DNA of 23,192 bases, taken from Silene noctiflora. Lineage: Eukaryota > Streptophyta > Magnoliopsida > Caryophyllales > Caryophyllaceae. The notes beneath the pieces were generated by a model that saw only the letters and a program-made list of their open reading frames with translations, was not told the DNA's origin and searched no databases. Made by a program: the position numbers and the translations under genes. Within the stretch, counting starts at the first letter, position 1; the number at the start of each line of letters is the position of its first letter. Below, piece after piece: positions 1 through 9,475 of this stretch. The stretch spans positions 16,278 to 39,469 of the forward strand of contig VHZZ01008751.1 in assembly GCA_009801015.1 (NCBI GenBank), written 5' to 3'.

Positions 1-511
1 AGTCTTAATGTCATATTATTATCATGTCATCATGCCTTTCCTTGTAATAAATGAATGTTTGTATGATTAATGCACCTATGCATGTATGTTTAATATCTCT
101 TATTCATTTATGACGTATATTGTTGTTATTCATGCTTATCTCATTGTATCGTGGCTGGGAGGACCTTGAGTTACTTCCCACTGACTGTGGCATTCATGTT
201 TTCATGAATGACAGGTACCGGTTGGTGATTTGCTTGGGGGAAGACTGTGTGGCTAGAGAGCAATTTACCTAGGCCTTTAGCTTTCGATTCAGTAGACCTA
301 ACTTTATTTGTGTCATTCGTGGGATATATTTTCCCCAACACTCTTACCTTATCGTTTGTATAACTTATCTATCTTCACTTTGTTTTCCGCATGTTAGTAG
401 ATGATGACTCTTCGCTTTTGGACTTAAAAATGTTTTAAAAATGTCGTATTTCGGCAGCGTACTTGCTCTTTTACGTTAAAATATTCGTGTCCTAAATAGC
501 GGGGTGTCACA
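1..511 (+). mobile_element. 3' portion of an LTR (unrelated family, 5' end outside window)
   Basis: The segment ends in GGGGTGTCACA at 501-511, the usual 3' end of a plant Ty3/gypsy LTR. It contains the phrase ATTTCGGCAGCG near 449, which recurs in plant chromovirus (Tekay/Del-like) LTRs. No coding capacity is visible. The 5' TG end lies outside the window, so the target duplication cannot be checked. Its sequence differs from the three 1.2-kb solo LTRs further on. It probably marks an insertion into, or a truncation of, the 5' LTR of the Tat element that follows. The family is inferred only from general appearance. Confidence 0.5.
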
Positions 512-899
512 AGGGGGGGGATAAGGTGTTCTAGTATGAGCTTCCTAATACGTACCCTCACCCCTTACTCAGATATATCTGTGAACACCAGTGTTCATTG
601 GCATTGCGAGAGTCATTCTAGACATGAATGCTAAGGGTGACGAATTTCTTAGTGTCTATGTCATTACTTTGTGTCTTGACATGATACGAAGTATTCGAAC
701 GGATCTAATTATCCACAAAAAATTGGTGGCGATTCCACGAATGCATGTTTGTTCAAACCATTCACCAGTTTCATGCCTTACAAATCGGTAAAGTCCCATG
801 GCGTGCTTTGTCAACACGAAGTTCCATGGGAGAAGTACCGCCCCCTCAAACATACAAACGCGCAGGTGCGCGTGGCGCGGGTGGCCTATGTCCACATCT
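512..899 (+). other. Tat-element U5/leader sequence
   Basis: This 388-bp stretch has no credible gene. It opens with a G tract (513-520). It contains TGGTGGCGATTCCACG (724-739), a phrase typical of the LTR/leader junction of Tat/Ogre elements, and ends in TGTCCACATCT just before the candidate primer-binding site. I read it as the end of the 5' LTR (possibly ending CA at 896, or earlier near 722) plus leader. The exact LTR boundary is not resolved, because the matching 3' LTR end cannot be found in this window. Confidence 0.4.
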
Positions 900-918
900 T
901 GGCAACTCCGCTGGGGAA
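900..918 (+). other. Candidate tRNA-Arg primer-binding site
   Basis: TGGCAACTCCGCTGGGGAA begins with TGG, the complement of a tRNA CCA end. It closely resembles the complement of a plant tRNA-Arg 3' end (TGGCGACTCCACTGGGGA, from memory); the differences are a G-to-A at a former CpG, A-to-G in the middle, and an extra A. Tat/Ogre elements are known to use tRNA-Arg. It lies 3 nt after a CA dinucleotide at 895-896. A shorter similar motif (TGGCGATTCCAC, 727-738) lies 173 bp upstream and is the alternative. Confidence 0.6.
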
Positions 919-1674
919 GATATACTTAGATTTAGTCTAATGTTACCCAGGGTGAAACTTGAACAAGGTTTGGGATAGTTTATATGAGACAGTCACTAGT
1001 TTTCATTACTCAACCTTCTTTGGTTGTTTTAGCAAGCCTTCCTAGGCTCTTAACTAAACCTAATCGACCAATTGTCCCGTCTCGATGGTGCAAATTCTTA
1101 TTTGTCTCCTAGTAGATGGATAGCAATTGACGTCAACCACATCACAATGTTTACTCATGTTTGTATCAAGGGCTTTCACTGCTCGAGGTAATGGAACTAG
1201 GAACCGACCTTACTCATGTTTGGCGCGGACCTCTCCACAGACCAGGGTTTGATAGCTTAGCGTGGCAAACCACCGTTATTAACCAAAACCATCTTAAAGG
1301 CACTCAGCATACCGTTATAGTGCCTGTATATATGTTTATGCCTTGTACATGATCACCTTTTTATAAACAAAACCATGACGAATTTTCCAAAAATCCTTAA
1401 ACTGTAAATATTTTTCAATGACCCAAGTACTGAACTAAGTCAAAATCAAAATCTTTTTTTTCTTTTTTCTTCTTGAGTCTCCAAACACAAATCGAGTCAG
1501 CACACCTATTGACCACATACAATTTTTTTTTTTTTTTTTTTTTTTTACAAACAAAATCATCATCACTTACGCGACACGAGTCAGTCTTCTTTCGAGTCGG
1601 CTTTTGTTTTGAGTCTTGGGTAAGTATGTTTCGGTCAGAGCTTGATTCGCCAATCGTTTCTATCTTAATTCAAG
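919..1674 (+). other. Untranslated leader between primer site and gag
   Basis: About 750 bp without a supportable gene; the short ORFs here show no recognisable protein. It includes the pyrimidine-rich stretch at 1451-1475 and a run of 24 T at 1523-1546. A leader of this length is normal for Tat elements. Confidence 0.5.
1523..1546 (+). repeat. (T)24 homopolymer
   Basis: Twenty-four uninterrupted T lie about 130 bp upstream of the gag ATG. The length is likely polymorphic and prone to sequencing error. Confidence 0.9.
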
Positions 1675-2586
1675 ATGTTTCGAGACGGTGAAGATCATGG
1701 AAGTGTCAATGGTCAACCCAATATCAATCCTGGAATGAATGAAATCTTGGCTGCCCTTCTTCGTCTTCAAGCTAGCCAGGATGTTGCCTATGCTTGCTTA
1801 GAAACCATCGAAAACCGCTTTGTTACAATAGAAGGACGAGTCCCTGCTACAGAAGGATCTACATCCCAGGGGACACCTAAGGAAACACCTGAGCCAAAAG
1901 ATACTCCCAAAAATGATACTCCTGTATCTACTGAAGAAGAAAAGCGTCTTCGCTACCTGGAAGATCAACTCATCTACCTCAAAGGAGACGCCATCTATAG
2001 GGAAAGTAGTCGAACCTATGAGGCAGTAAGCACCAAATTTCCTACTAACTTCAACATGACTGACATTCCAAGGTTCAAAGGGCATGAAAATCCCTTAAAT
2101 CATATTCTAGCCTTCAAAGACTACATGTCCATTAAGGGAATCAAACCCGAGATGTTGTTAAGGATCTTTCCTTCATCTCTCGATACCATCCCAAAGCAAT
2201 GGTTATATTCTCTAGACCCTAAGAAGATCGCGACTTGGGACGATGCTGCAATTGAGTTCACCAAGCATTACACTGATAATGATGAAATCCAGGTTAATAT
2301 GCGCACTCTAGAAGTATTAACCCAAAATGAAAAGGAAGGTTTCACCGACTTCCTAACTAGATGGAGAAAGATTAGTACACAGCTTATCGAACGCCCAGAA
2401 GAAGCCACTCTTGTGGAGACGTTCGTGGACAATTTAAAGCCCATATATGCAGACCACCTAAGATATCAAAATATCAAATCCTTCAAAGACTTAACCGTTT
2501 TGGGTACAAGAATTGAAGATGATATTCGCAAAGGACTCTTGTCCAAGATGTCTATCTTGATGAACAACCCCTATTCAAGACCTTAG
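1675..2586 (+). CDS. gag: Gag capsid protein of a Tat-lineage retrotransposon
   Basis: A 303-aa ORF. The first ~100 residues are variable and polar, with a short coiled stretch (LRLQASQ...LETIENRF) and a TPKE/TPKN-rich linker. From residue ~125 follows the plant retrotransposon Gag fold: IPRFKGHENPLNHILAFKDY, KQWLYSL, FTKHY, then FTDFLTRWRKI, RPEEATLVETFVDNL and LRYQN. This spacing is typical of Tat Gag. No CCHC zinc knuckle is visible. The start at 1675 is the first ATG giving the Gag N-terminus. The ORF stops early at TAG 2584-2586. Similar coding continues in another frame from 2574, so a frameshift separates Gag from the protease. It would package the element's RNA in cytoplasmic particles; this copy is probably dead. 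Confidence 0.85.
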   Translation: MFRDGEDHGSVNGQPNINPGMNEILAALLRLQASQDVAYACLETIENRFVTIEGRVPATEGSTSQGTPKETPEPKDTPKNDTPVSTEEEKRLRYLEDQLIYLKGDAIYRESSRTYEAVSTKFPTNFNMTDIPRFKGHENPLNHILAFKDYMSIKGIKPEMLLRIFPSSLDTIPKQWLYSLDPKKIATWDDAAIEFTKHYTDNDEIQVNMRTLEVLTQNEKEGFTDFLTRWRKISTQLIERPEEATLVETFVDNLKPIYADHLRYQNIKSFKDLTVLGTRIEDDIRKGLLSKMSILMNNPYSRP

Positions 2587-3670
2587 ACCATGACATCGAT
2601 CAACTTACTCGGTCAGGTCGTCCATATCAAAACTTCACTCCAGGACAAGAAAATGGCACTGTTCCAACAGGCAATCCTACTCAAGCAGATACAAATGACA
2701 CTTTGGCTATTGATTCACTGATGAAGCAGTTGCAAAGAACCAAGGTTGATCTTTCAGTCTGACAACTAATATCTAGCTCATTGCTACACCACCAAACTTT
2801 TCTACACGCTCTGACTAAGCTAAACATACCATCTAACTTTACCCCTAATGATGTGGTCAACCTAGTCCTCAAACACTCAATCAAGCTAAGTAACTCAGTT
2901 ACTTTCTCATAAGAAGGCCTACCTCCATTTGGCGTCAACTATAATCTAGCCTTGTACATCACCATCACATGCCTCAAGAAAAACGTACCAATGACATTGG
3001 TTGATGAAGGTTCTACGGTTAATGTCATACCACTCAAAACCGCGCATAAACTGAGCATAAAAGAGTCTAATCAAGGTGTTCGCGCATACGATTGGACGCG
3101 TCGTAAAGTAGTAGGTCTTGTTGATCTAACCATAACCACTGGGCCAGTCGAAAGAAAGGTCGGTTTCCATATTGTAGACATCGAAGAATCATTCAACATA
3201 CTACTAGGAAGGCCTTGGATCCATGCTTGCAAACCTGTGACATCCACCCTTCATCAGCAGATCAAGATTCCTTTAGACGGTAAAGTAGTGACGATCACTT
3301 CATCTTCAATAAAAGTGATCATCAAGAAGGTATCCAGTAACCTGGTCATTTTTGACCCAATACACGAGTTGGAAGGATTTCAAGTCGTCAATCTCGTAGA
3401 GAGCAAACTCGCTCCCTTATACTTCAATCCTTACTCGAACTTAGTGGTCAACCACATACTCAAATACCAGGGATACTTCCATGGAAGATACCCTTAGGAC
3501 TCGGGTACAAACCTACTATCAAAGAATCCTTTAAAATGCTCGCCCAACTCAATGCTCGAAAACACAAAGGCGCCCAGTTACGGCCATACCACCTCACATT
3601 GAATGGGTACTTCGTTAGAGAGGGAGAACATGAATCTTTTCACGGTTTTCTCGAACCATGGGTACATGAG
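2574..3670 (+). pseudogene. Gag-pol junction, aspartic protease and linker (broken)
   Basis: After a frameshift relative to gag, one frame runs from 2574 through stops at about 2759 (TGA) and 2910 (TAA) to 3497. The retropepsin domain occupies about 2930-3300. The active-site motif is LVDEGSTVNVIP (D-E-G where D-S/T/N-G is usual), followed by the conserved FNILLGRPWIHA. This matches the protease of Tat elements, which matures Gag-Pol. Near 3470 a second frameshift moves the coding to a frame reading PLGLGYKPTIKESF up to 3670, where solo LTR 1 is inserted. Coding resumes after the LTR's second ATGAG copy (4883-4929) and again after the CACTA element. Non-functional as it stands. Confidence 0.75.
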
Positions 3671-4882
3671 TGTAATACCCGTCCCTTCGGGGGACCCGTT
3701 GACTGGCCTTGAGGATCGATTGACCGACCTTAGTTGACTTGTGCAAATTTGACCGCCTTAGAACTCGATTGTTCTTAACTCAGACTCGACCTAGTATGAG
3801 ACACTCGGTCGAGGGTGGAGCACCCAACCGATTGCGGTTGACTCGGTCGAGTATGTTGGTACTCGACCGAGTAGGCGGATGACAGCGTAATAATATATTA
3901 CGCAATTGTCATAACTCGTCGACCGTTTTCATTTCATTATTTTCTTCCCTTTTATTCCCAAAACCCTAGATCTGGGTATTCCTCCCCTACCTTCCACCCT
4001 TCAACTTGTTAGCATTCCACCGGGAGACCAACATGGTAAATGGTTATGTATGTCGACTCCGACCTACTTGTCCAAAAGGTGTTGGTAGCTGTGTGTCGTG
4101 ACCGTGTGTGCCATGAATGACATCTCTTGGATTGCTTATCTAGTAGGGTTTTTCCAACTCAGTTGCCTGTAGAATGTTATATGCTAATGTGACGATCTTT
4201 ATGCTGGATATGTTTATTGTATATGTTGTGGTTGATGTATGTTATGGATGGTGGTGGTGGTTGTTGGTGTTGGAGTTGTGTTTTGTGAGCCATTGTGAGA
4301 GGTGGTTCACCCCCATTGTTCGCCCCATGCGTTCTCTCAGCGTGAGGGGGAAGTGCACATTAAGGAACTGGGTTCAGGCTGCGATCTGAGGATTTTGGTG
4401 GTAAGGCTACGCTCCCCACTAGCAAGGCTACACACCTCGGTGTGTAGTCAGTTTGGTTGTGATGGAGATGGTGATGGGGGTTGCTGGCTATTGATTGTTA
4501 TTTACGCATTATATCGTATATTGTTGTAACGTTGACTGACTCCGTGTTGTTTTACAAAACTGTGATGATCCATTCGAGGATGGTGAGCAGGCTATCTTGA
4601 AGGTGTAGTTGCTGTGTTGGATGCTTATCTGTTCTGATGTTGCATTGGGGATGGGCGGACGTTGACGTAGCGATAACAATAGTTGTTAGAGTCGCCAGTT
4701 GTAGTATATCTTCTTTTCTATAGTTTTATGCTTCACCAATCTTTTGTAAAGTGGTAAGATATCTTATGTATGTTTTCAGATGGTCAATTTGATATGTACA
4801 TGCCTCGGGTAACCGAGATGGTAGCACCCTTGGTTACTAGGGAAGGCCTAGAGAAGGCTCCTTGGTAAGTGGGGGTGTCACA
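3671..4882 (+). mobile_element. Solo LTR 1 (1,212 bp, TSD ATGAG)
   Basis: It begins TGTAATACCCGTCC and ends GGGGGTGTCACA, the TG...CA ends of an LTR. It is flanked by perfect 5-bp duplications ATGAG (3666-3670 and 4883-4887). There are no internal genes, so it is a solo LTR formed by recombination between two LTRs. The surrounding pol linker reads on across it once the LTR and one TSD copy are ignored. Related copies lie at 8223-9475 and 12549-13811; shared blocks include the TGTTCGCCCC...GTGCACATTA region and the AACC(G/A)AGATGGTAGCACCC block near the 3' end. The family is probably Ty3/gypsy. Confidence 0.9.
3801..3873 (+). repeat. Cluster of ACTCGGTCGAG/ACTCGACCGAGT near-palindromes in solo LTR 1
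   Basis: Three copies of the 11-12-bp motif (ACTCGGTCGAG, ACTCGGTCGAGT, ACTCGACCGAGT) lie about 130-200 bp from the LTR's 5' end. Each has ACTCG/CGAGT arms around a 2-bp centre. The same cluster occurs at the equivalent place in the other two solo LTRs. Confidence 0.85.
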
Positions 4883-4948
4883 ATGAGGGCAACAAGCTAG
4901 CCGAGATAGAAGTTTTCCACGCCTTCTATCACTAAAAAAAAAAACACG

Positions 4949-5390
4949 GGAAACTGACGGAAACAATCTGTCAGGAACGACCATTTTCCGTCAGTAATCG
5001 GCTTTACTAACGGAAATTTCGTCAGTAAAGTGCGTCACTTTAATTCATCACTAAAAAGCATTACTGGCGGAATTTCCGTTAGTAATTGAAAGTATTGACG
5101 GTTTTTCCGTCAGGTTTTCCTGTCACGTGGCACATAAACTAGCGTCATAGAAAATTTGAAAATGTGACACCACCAAAACGCTGACTTTTCTGAAAATTTG
5201 AAAATTTGGAAAGTCAAAGAAATGTTGACTTTTCTGACGAAATATCCGTCAGGAAGGTCAAAGAAATGTTGACTATCCTGACGGAAAATCCGTCAGAAAA
5301 GTCAAAGAAAACTTGACTTTCCCAACCGAATTTATGTCAGTAAAGTCAAATTTTATTTGACTTTCCTGACGGATTTTCCGTCAAGAATTA
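4949..5390. repeat. CACTA left subterminal repeat array
   Basis: Many copies, in both orientations, of TGACGGAAA/TTTCCGTCA with small variants (TAACGGAAA, CTGGCGGAA, CTGACGGAAAATCCGTCAG). Some pairs form hairpin-like palindromes such as the one at 5279-5297. In En/Spm elements such arrays bind the TNPA-type protein. The array fades near 5390. Confidence 0.8.
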
Positions 5391-5662
5391 AAATAGTTGT
5401 TTCATAAACAGCGGCTTCCAGCCATCCACAATGCAGTGCGTTATTTCTAATCCGTCCAACAAACACAACTATGACCTGCAATTTGCCATACAATCGTCGA
5501 CCGCCAAGGAGGAATCAAGAGTAGTTAACCAAAAATAAGAAAGAAAACTGAACGCGATTGGAAAAAGAAATTTGTTTACATAGAAAGTTTGTCAAATACG
5601 TACAATGTCTTACTAATTAAATAAAAATAACCAATATTTTCTAAATACTAACATAGACGACA

Positions 5663-6075
5663 CTACTGAACGGTACCAAACCCATGACCGTCGTCCGCAA
5701 AGTCGTCTCTAGGATATGGGGGAGGGTAACTTGGACAGGTGTTAGGGGGTTGAGAAGCCTGCATCTCAGCCCAAGCCTTTCGCATGGCTGCTACCTCTTC
5801 TTGAGTCTGGCGAAACGATTCCTCAAGAGCTAGTCGGGCAGGTCGCTCATTGCTTAATTGGGTGGCTATTCAGAAACCATGGTAGGAGCGTAAGAGAAAG
5901 ATCGACGCTCACCTTTGTTACAAGGAGGATCATACCACACTTCGACTCCCTTGTCTTCGGTCCCAAATAGCCTAATCTTCTTGTCGAAGCCCTTGGCAGC
6001 CTTATAGTACGCCCGGATCTCGTCTAGAGTCTGGCCAGGTGGTAATGGTTGACTCATCTCCTCGTTGTAAGCAGT
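5663..6075 (-). pseudogene. C-terminal exon remnant of a CACTA transposase-like protein
   Basis: On the minus strand an exon begins right after a splice acceptor (TATATTTTCAG, 6086-6076). It encodes MSQPLPPGQTLDEIRAYYKA... with KKIRLFGTEDKGVEVWYDPP. This looks like the last conserved block of plant transposase (Ptta/En/Spm) proteins. The frame stops at 5866-5868, but similar coding resumes one frame over with ATQLSNERPARLALEESF and a coiled-coil-like EEVAAMRKAWAEMQAS. It ends in a proline-rich tail with a TAG at 5663-5665. One indel near 5866 therefore broke a longer exon. All catalytic parts upstream are missing. Read as written, the first ATG gives a 63-aa peptide. Confidence 0.6.
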
Positions 6076-6300
6076 CTGAAAATATAAACAAAACTAATTA
6101 AACTAATTAAACAAAACTAATTAAAATAAAAGGGATTAAAACATACCTAATTAACAACAAACAAAGAGGAAAGAGAAAGAGGGCGGCAATAGGCGGCAGC
6201 GGTGATGGTCGCCGGAGTCAAAGAGGGCGGTGTTGGTGGTTTTGGTGGTGTCGGTTTGGGGGGTTAGGGCTAGGAGGGAAATTGATTTGGGGTAAAATAG
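6076..6300 (-). other. Candidate intron and 5' non-coding exon of the CACTA mini-gene
   Basis: On the minus strand, a C-rich segment (CCCTAACCCCCCAAACCGAC, about 6270-6251, then CCGGCGACCATCACCGCTGC) resembles the 5' untranslated exon of plant CACTA transposase genes. It ends at a donor AATTAG|GTATGT (GT at 6146-6145). The 71-bp AT-rich intron 6146-6076 ends TTTTCAG. The internal deletion thus seems to have joined the 5' exon directly to the last coding exon. The splice sites are predictions. Confidence 0.45.
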
Positions 6301-6309
6301 AATGCGGAA

Positions 6310-6862
6310 TAAGTCTGTCGTGTTTTTTTTTAAGTCAGGAAAAAATACTGATGGAAATTCCATCAGTACTCTGTAAAAACACGGGAAACTGACGGCTTTT
6401 CCGTCAATAAAACGAGTATATTTTGACTTTTACTGATGGAAATTCCGTCAGAATCCCACTCAATTATTTGAGCTCTGACAGAATCTAAAAAGGAGATACT
6501 GTCGGAAGGTTTGTCAGTAGTGTGAAATATAATGACGGCAATTCCATCAATAATAGTCAATATTTTGACTTTTACTGACGGAAATTCCGTCAGATCCTCC
6601 TCTCAATTATTTGAGATTTTGGTAACATAGGAGAGGAATTCCTTACGGAAATTCCGTCATAAATAATTAGTTTCCTAACGGAATGTCCGTCAGGAACTTT
6701 TACTGCCATTGACTTGGTCAACGCGCCAACTGCTACTGAAAGTTATTGATGGAATGTCCGTCAGTAATTTTTTCCTGACGGAATTTTCGTCAGAAAACTG
6801 TCAGTTTCCCGTTTTTTTTTACGGCCTTGTATTTCCGTCAGAAATTCCGTTAGTTTCCCGTG
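6310..6862. repeat. CACTA right subterminal repeat array
   Basis: Repeated TTTCCGTCA, GACGGAAATTCCGTCAG and variants (ATGGAATTTCC, GACGGAATTTTCG) in both orientations up to the right end. Several pairs are near-perfect palindromes (for example around 6578-6594). The array is longer than the left one and overlaps the upstream region of the antisense remnant gene. Confidence 0.8.
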
Positions 6863-6877
6863 TTTTTTGTAGTGTAC

Positions 6878-7487
6878 TTCATTCCCCAAGAAACGGTTTC
6901 TACCGTGCAGCCAAGCTGTCAGCCTCTTATTCAGGGAGGATCGATTCGTAAGGGCAGGCCAGGACAAAATTATTACCATGATACTACGGGATGACCATTT
7001 TGACCCCACAAATCTAATCACATATGCATATCCAGCGAAAAGGCAAGTGGGATGGAGAAAGTCGATCAAGTGGACAAATAGTCAAGGAAGACTCTTCAAG
7101 CTCACCACAGGCGAGGGAGAGATGTTCGAAGAGGAACCAGAAGACGATGAATTCGAGTCTGAGTTAGGGTTAGAGTCGGAGTCTAAGTCCAAGTCTAGAG
7201 AAGTCGTCGAAGAGTCTCCCCCTGTTGTTGTCAACCCCACTCCCTTTATTTCTCCTAGTTTAACATCGAGTAATAGTAGCTTCGGGCTTATCCCAACAAC
7301 TCTCCCTCCTTTTCTACTGACCAATGATCAGTTGGCTTCTTTGTTTCAGTGGTTTTCAAATTTCAATATGAATAAATCTGATTCTACTTACTCCTTGTGT
7401 TATTATGATTGCAATTCTGTTTGTGACGATACTGAGGACGATCCTGACCCAGACTCATTTGACTTGCCACCTTATTTAATAAAATAA
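6878..7487 (+). pseudogene. Pol linker between protease and RT
   Basis: Host pol coding resumes right after the CACTA right flank and runs, with some frame uncertainty near 6950, into an ORF from about 6978 to TAA 7485-7487. It begins with a basic stretch (YAYPAKRQVGWRKSIKW). An acidic/serine-rich part follows (EEEPEDDEFESELGLESES), and the end is acidic too (DDTEDDPDPDSFDLPPYL). No enzymatic motif is present. Long low-complexity linkers like this lie between protease and RT in Tat elements. The terminal TAA is in frame with RT (7488 on), so one nonsense change splits them. Confidence 0.6.
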
Positions 7488-8222
7488 ATCTCGGAAGAGG
7501 AACGGGGAGCACCGGTTATAGAAAATATCGAACCAATTGATGTGGGGACCGACCTTGAACCTAAAGAAATTAGGATAGGGACCACCTTAGACTCAACTGA
7601 AAGAGCTCTTTTCGTCGATCTTCTATACGAGTTCAAAGATGTTTTCGCTTGGTCCTATAAAGACATGCCAGGGATAGACAGAGATATTGCCAAGCATCGT
7701 ATCCCAATCAAACTAGGGTTCAAACCAGTTAAAAAAAAGCTCTGCAGAATGAGGATACAATGGGGTCTTAATATCAAGGAAGAGGTAGACAAACAATTCA
7801 AAGTCGGATTCATCAAAGTTTCCGAGTATTCTGACTGGGTGGCTAATATAGTCCTCGTGCCCAAAAAGGACGGGTGAATCTGAGTTTGTGTTGATTTTAG
7901 AGATCTGAACAAAGATAGCCCAAAAGATAACTTTACATTACCACAAATCGACATATTAGTATACAATACAGCTGACCACGCGCTTCTATCCTTCATGGAC
8001 GGGTACGCAAGGTATAATCAGATCAAGATGGCTGAAGAGGATAGGTATAAAACCGCATTTGTGACTGGATAGGGAACCTACTGCTACACTGTCATGCCTT
8101 TCGGGTTAATTAATGCGGGTGCAACGTATCAATGCACAACTACCACTTTGCTACACGACATGGTGCATAAAGAAGTAGAAGTATATGTCGATGACATGAT
8201 CGTTAAATCCAAAGAAAGACAG
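7488..8222 (+). pseudogene. Reverse transcriptase, fingers and palm (5' part)
   Basis: One frame encodes the RT fingers and palm: EFKDVFAWSYKDMPGID, HRIPIKLGFKPVKKK, WVANIVLVPKKDG, VCVDFRDLNKDSPKD, then MPFGLINAGATYQ and the catalytic YVDDM (Y-V-D-D at 8184-8195). The frame is interrupted by TGA at 7875-7877 and 7881-7883 and by TAG at 8070-8072. At least the first sits where an R or K normally follows KKDG, consistent with CGA-to-TGA decay. RT copies the element RNA into cDNA. Coding stops at solo LTR 2 and continues in a frame shifted by the insert at 9476. The catalytic aspartates survive, but the protein cannot be made whole. Confidence 0.9.
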
Positions 8223-9475
8223 TGTAATACCCGTCCTATTAGGGACTTGTTGACTAACCTTAAACGCATGTTTAACCTTGGGATCCTTGTTTGAACGGAC
8301 CTTGAGACTTAGCACCTTTGAGTTCGGGGAACTCGATATAGAGTGGGCTACTCGATCGAGTAGTCCAGTGACTCAATCGAGTAGAGGCTACTTGATAGAG
8401 TAGTCTACATACTCGATCGAGTAAGTCGGGTTCAACGTTGTAATATCAATCGCGAAGTCGTAAACCCTAATCAGTTTTCTTATTTTATTTCTCCTAAACC
8501 TAGATCGTCGACACCTTTATTTCCCATCACCTTTCCTAATCCTTCGCCTTGGAGTCTACCATGAAGATAGAGGCTCGAGTCGAGTTGCGGTCTTGTCGCC
8601 GAGATGCTAGGCATAGGTAATTCATCATCGTCACCGTTATCCTCGAGTTTTATTTTGGGTTGTGATTGTTAGTAATAAGGGTACGTCTTGGATTTTTTTG
8701 GTGAAGTAGATGGTTGTTTTGCAGCCATAAGGATGTGATGCTAATTCGCGAATCGCTAAAGATAGGTTTTCCTACTCAGTACTGTTGAATGATGCTATGT
8801 GTATTGTGTGTTGGTGTAGATGGTTTAATATTCTATTTTGTCTATGTGTAGGGTGTGTCCCCGGCTGAGTGGAGTCATTTGCGGGAATGACTTCTCGCCC
8901 TTGTTCGCCCCTTGTGGCTCCCGTCACAAGGGGGATGTGCACATTAATGATCATTGGGTTATTCGCTCTATGGTTTTGAGCGGGACTTAGGTGGTAAGGT
9001 TGCGGTCCCTACTGGCGGTGTGGATTACTGGTTACGATTGGTAATCTGGTAGAACTGTACCTCGGCGTTATTCAGGTGGATGGTGATGTACTGCAGTTGG
9101 AGCTTGTGCTTGTGTATGTTGTGATTGGTATGATGTCCTTCAGTTACCGACCTTGTGTGTTGTTGTCTGTGTTTTCTTGTTGTGTTTCTATGGTGATCCT
9201 TACGGTGAGCAGTTAGTCTTAGCAAGTGTTGATATAGAGCTTGTCTGGGTGCACTGGTGGGACGTGTCTTTCATTGAGTTTGGCATATGTAGTCTTATCG
9301 TAGTTGGATAGAGTCACCACTTGTATTCCTTTTATGTTGAGATAAAGATGTAATTACCATTAGTTGTTCTTTTATTAACGTTATGTTATACTAATCATTG
9401 GGCAACCAAGATGGTAGCACCCGTATCTCCTAAGGAAAGTCTGTTTAAGGCTCCTTGGTAGATGGTAGTGTTACA
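8223..9475 (+). mobile_element. Solo LTR 2 (1,253 bp, TSD GACAG/GATAG)
   Basis: It starts TGTAATACCCGTCC and ends AGTGTTACA. The flanks are GACAG (8218-8222) and GATAG (9476-9480), a 5-bp duplication with one C/T difference. It is the same family as solo LTRs 1 and 3 but visibly more diverged, for example in the 3' end (GGTAGATGGTAGTGTTACA). It is inserted just after the YVDD motif of RT; RT coding continues at 9481 if the insert and one TSD copy are ignored. It has the same non-coding blocks and ACTCGATCGAGT cluster. Confidence 0.88.
8333..8422 (+). repeat. Cluster of ACTCGATCGAGT palindromes in solo LTR 2
   Basis: Two perfect palindromes (CTACTCGATCGAGTAG at 8349-8364, ACTCGATCGAGT at 8411-8422) and decayed copies between them (ACTCAATCGAGT, ACTTGATAGAGT, ACTCGATATAGAGT). 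The position about 110-200 bp into the LTR matches the clusters in solo LTRs 1 and 3. The perfect copies have an AT centre rather than GT/AC. Confidence 0.85.

Larger units (their letters stand above)
4930..6874. mobile_element. Non-autonomous CACTA (En/Spm) DNA transposon, 1,945 bp
   Basis: The left end is CACTAAAAAAAAAAACACGG and the right end reads GTGTTTTTTGTAGTG, so the termini are inverted: CACTA followed by an A tract, then CACGGGAAACT. The 3-bp flanks are TAT (4927-4929) and TAC (6875-6877), a CACTA-length duplication with one mismatch. Both ends carry dense copies of TGACGGAAA and its complement, the subterminal transposase-binding repeats expected of this superfamily. The interior holds only a short antisense transposase remnant, so the element must have been moved in trans. 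It sits in the protease-RT linker of the Tat element, 47 bp from solo LTR 1. Confidence 0.93.

Noticed and set aside
512-523. G tract after the first LTR as a polypurine tract
   Set aside because: It follows an LTR 3' end rather than preceding an LTR start, and no TG-initiated LTR begins after it.
591-978. Overlapping short ORFs on both strands before the leader
   Set aside because: No protein similarity, mutually overlapping frames and a position in the LTR/leader of the Tat element.
4174-4529. Two short ORFs inside solo LTR 1
   Set aside because: Hydrophobic or low-complexity, not conserved in the other two copies of the LTR.
6709-7069. ORFs on both strands spanning the CACTA right end
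   Set aside because: They are built from the subterminal repeats and cross the transposon boundary.
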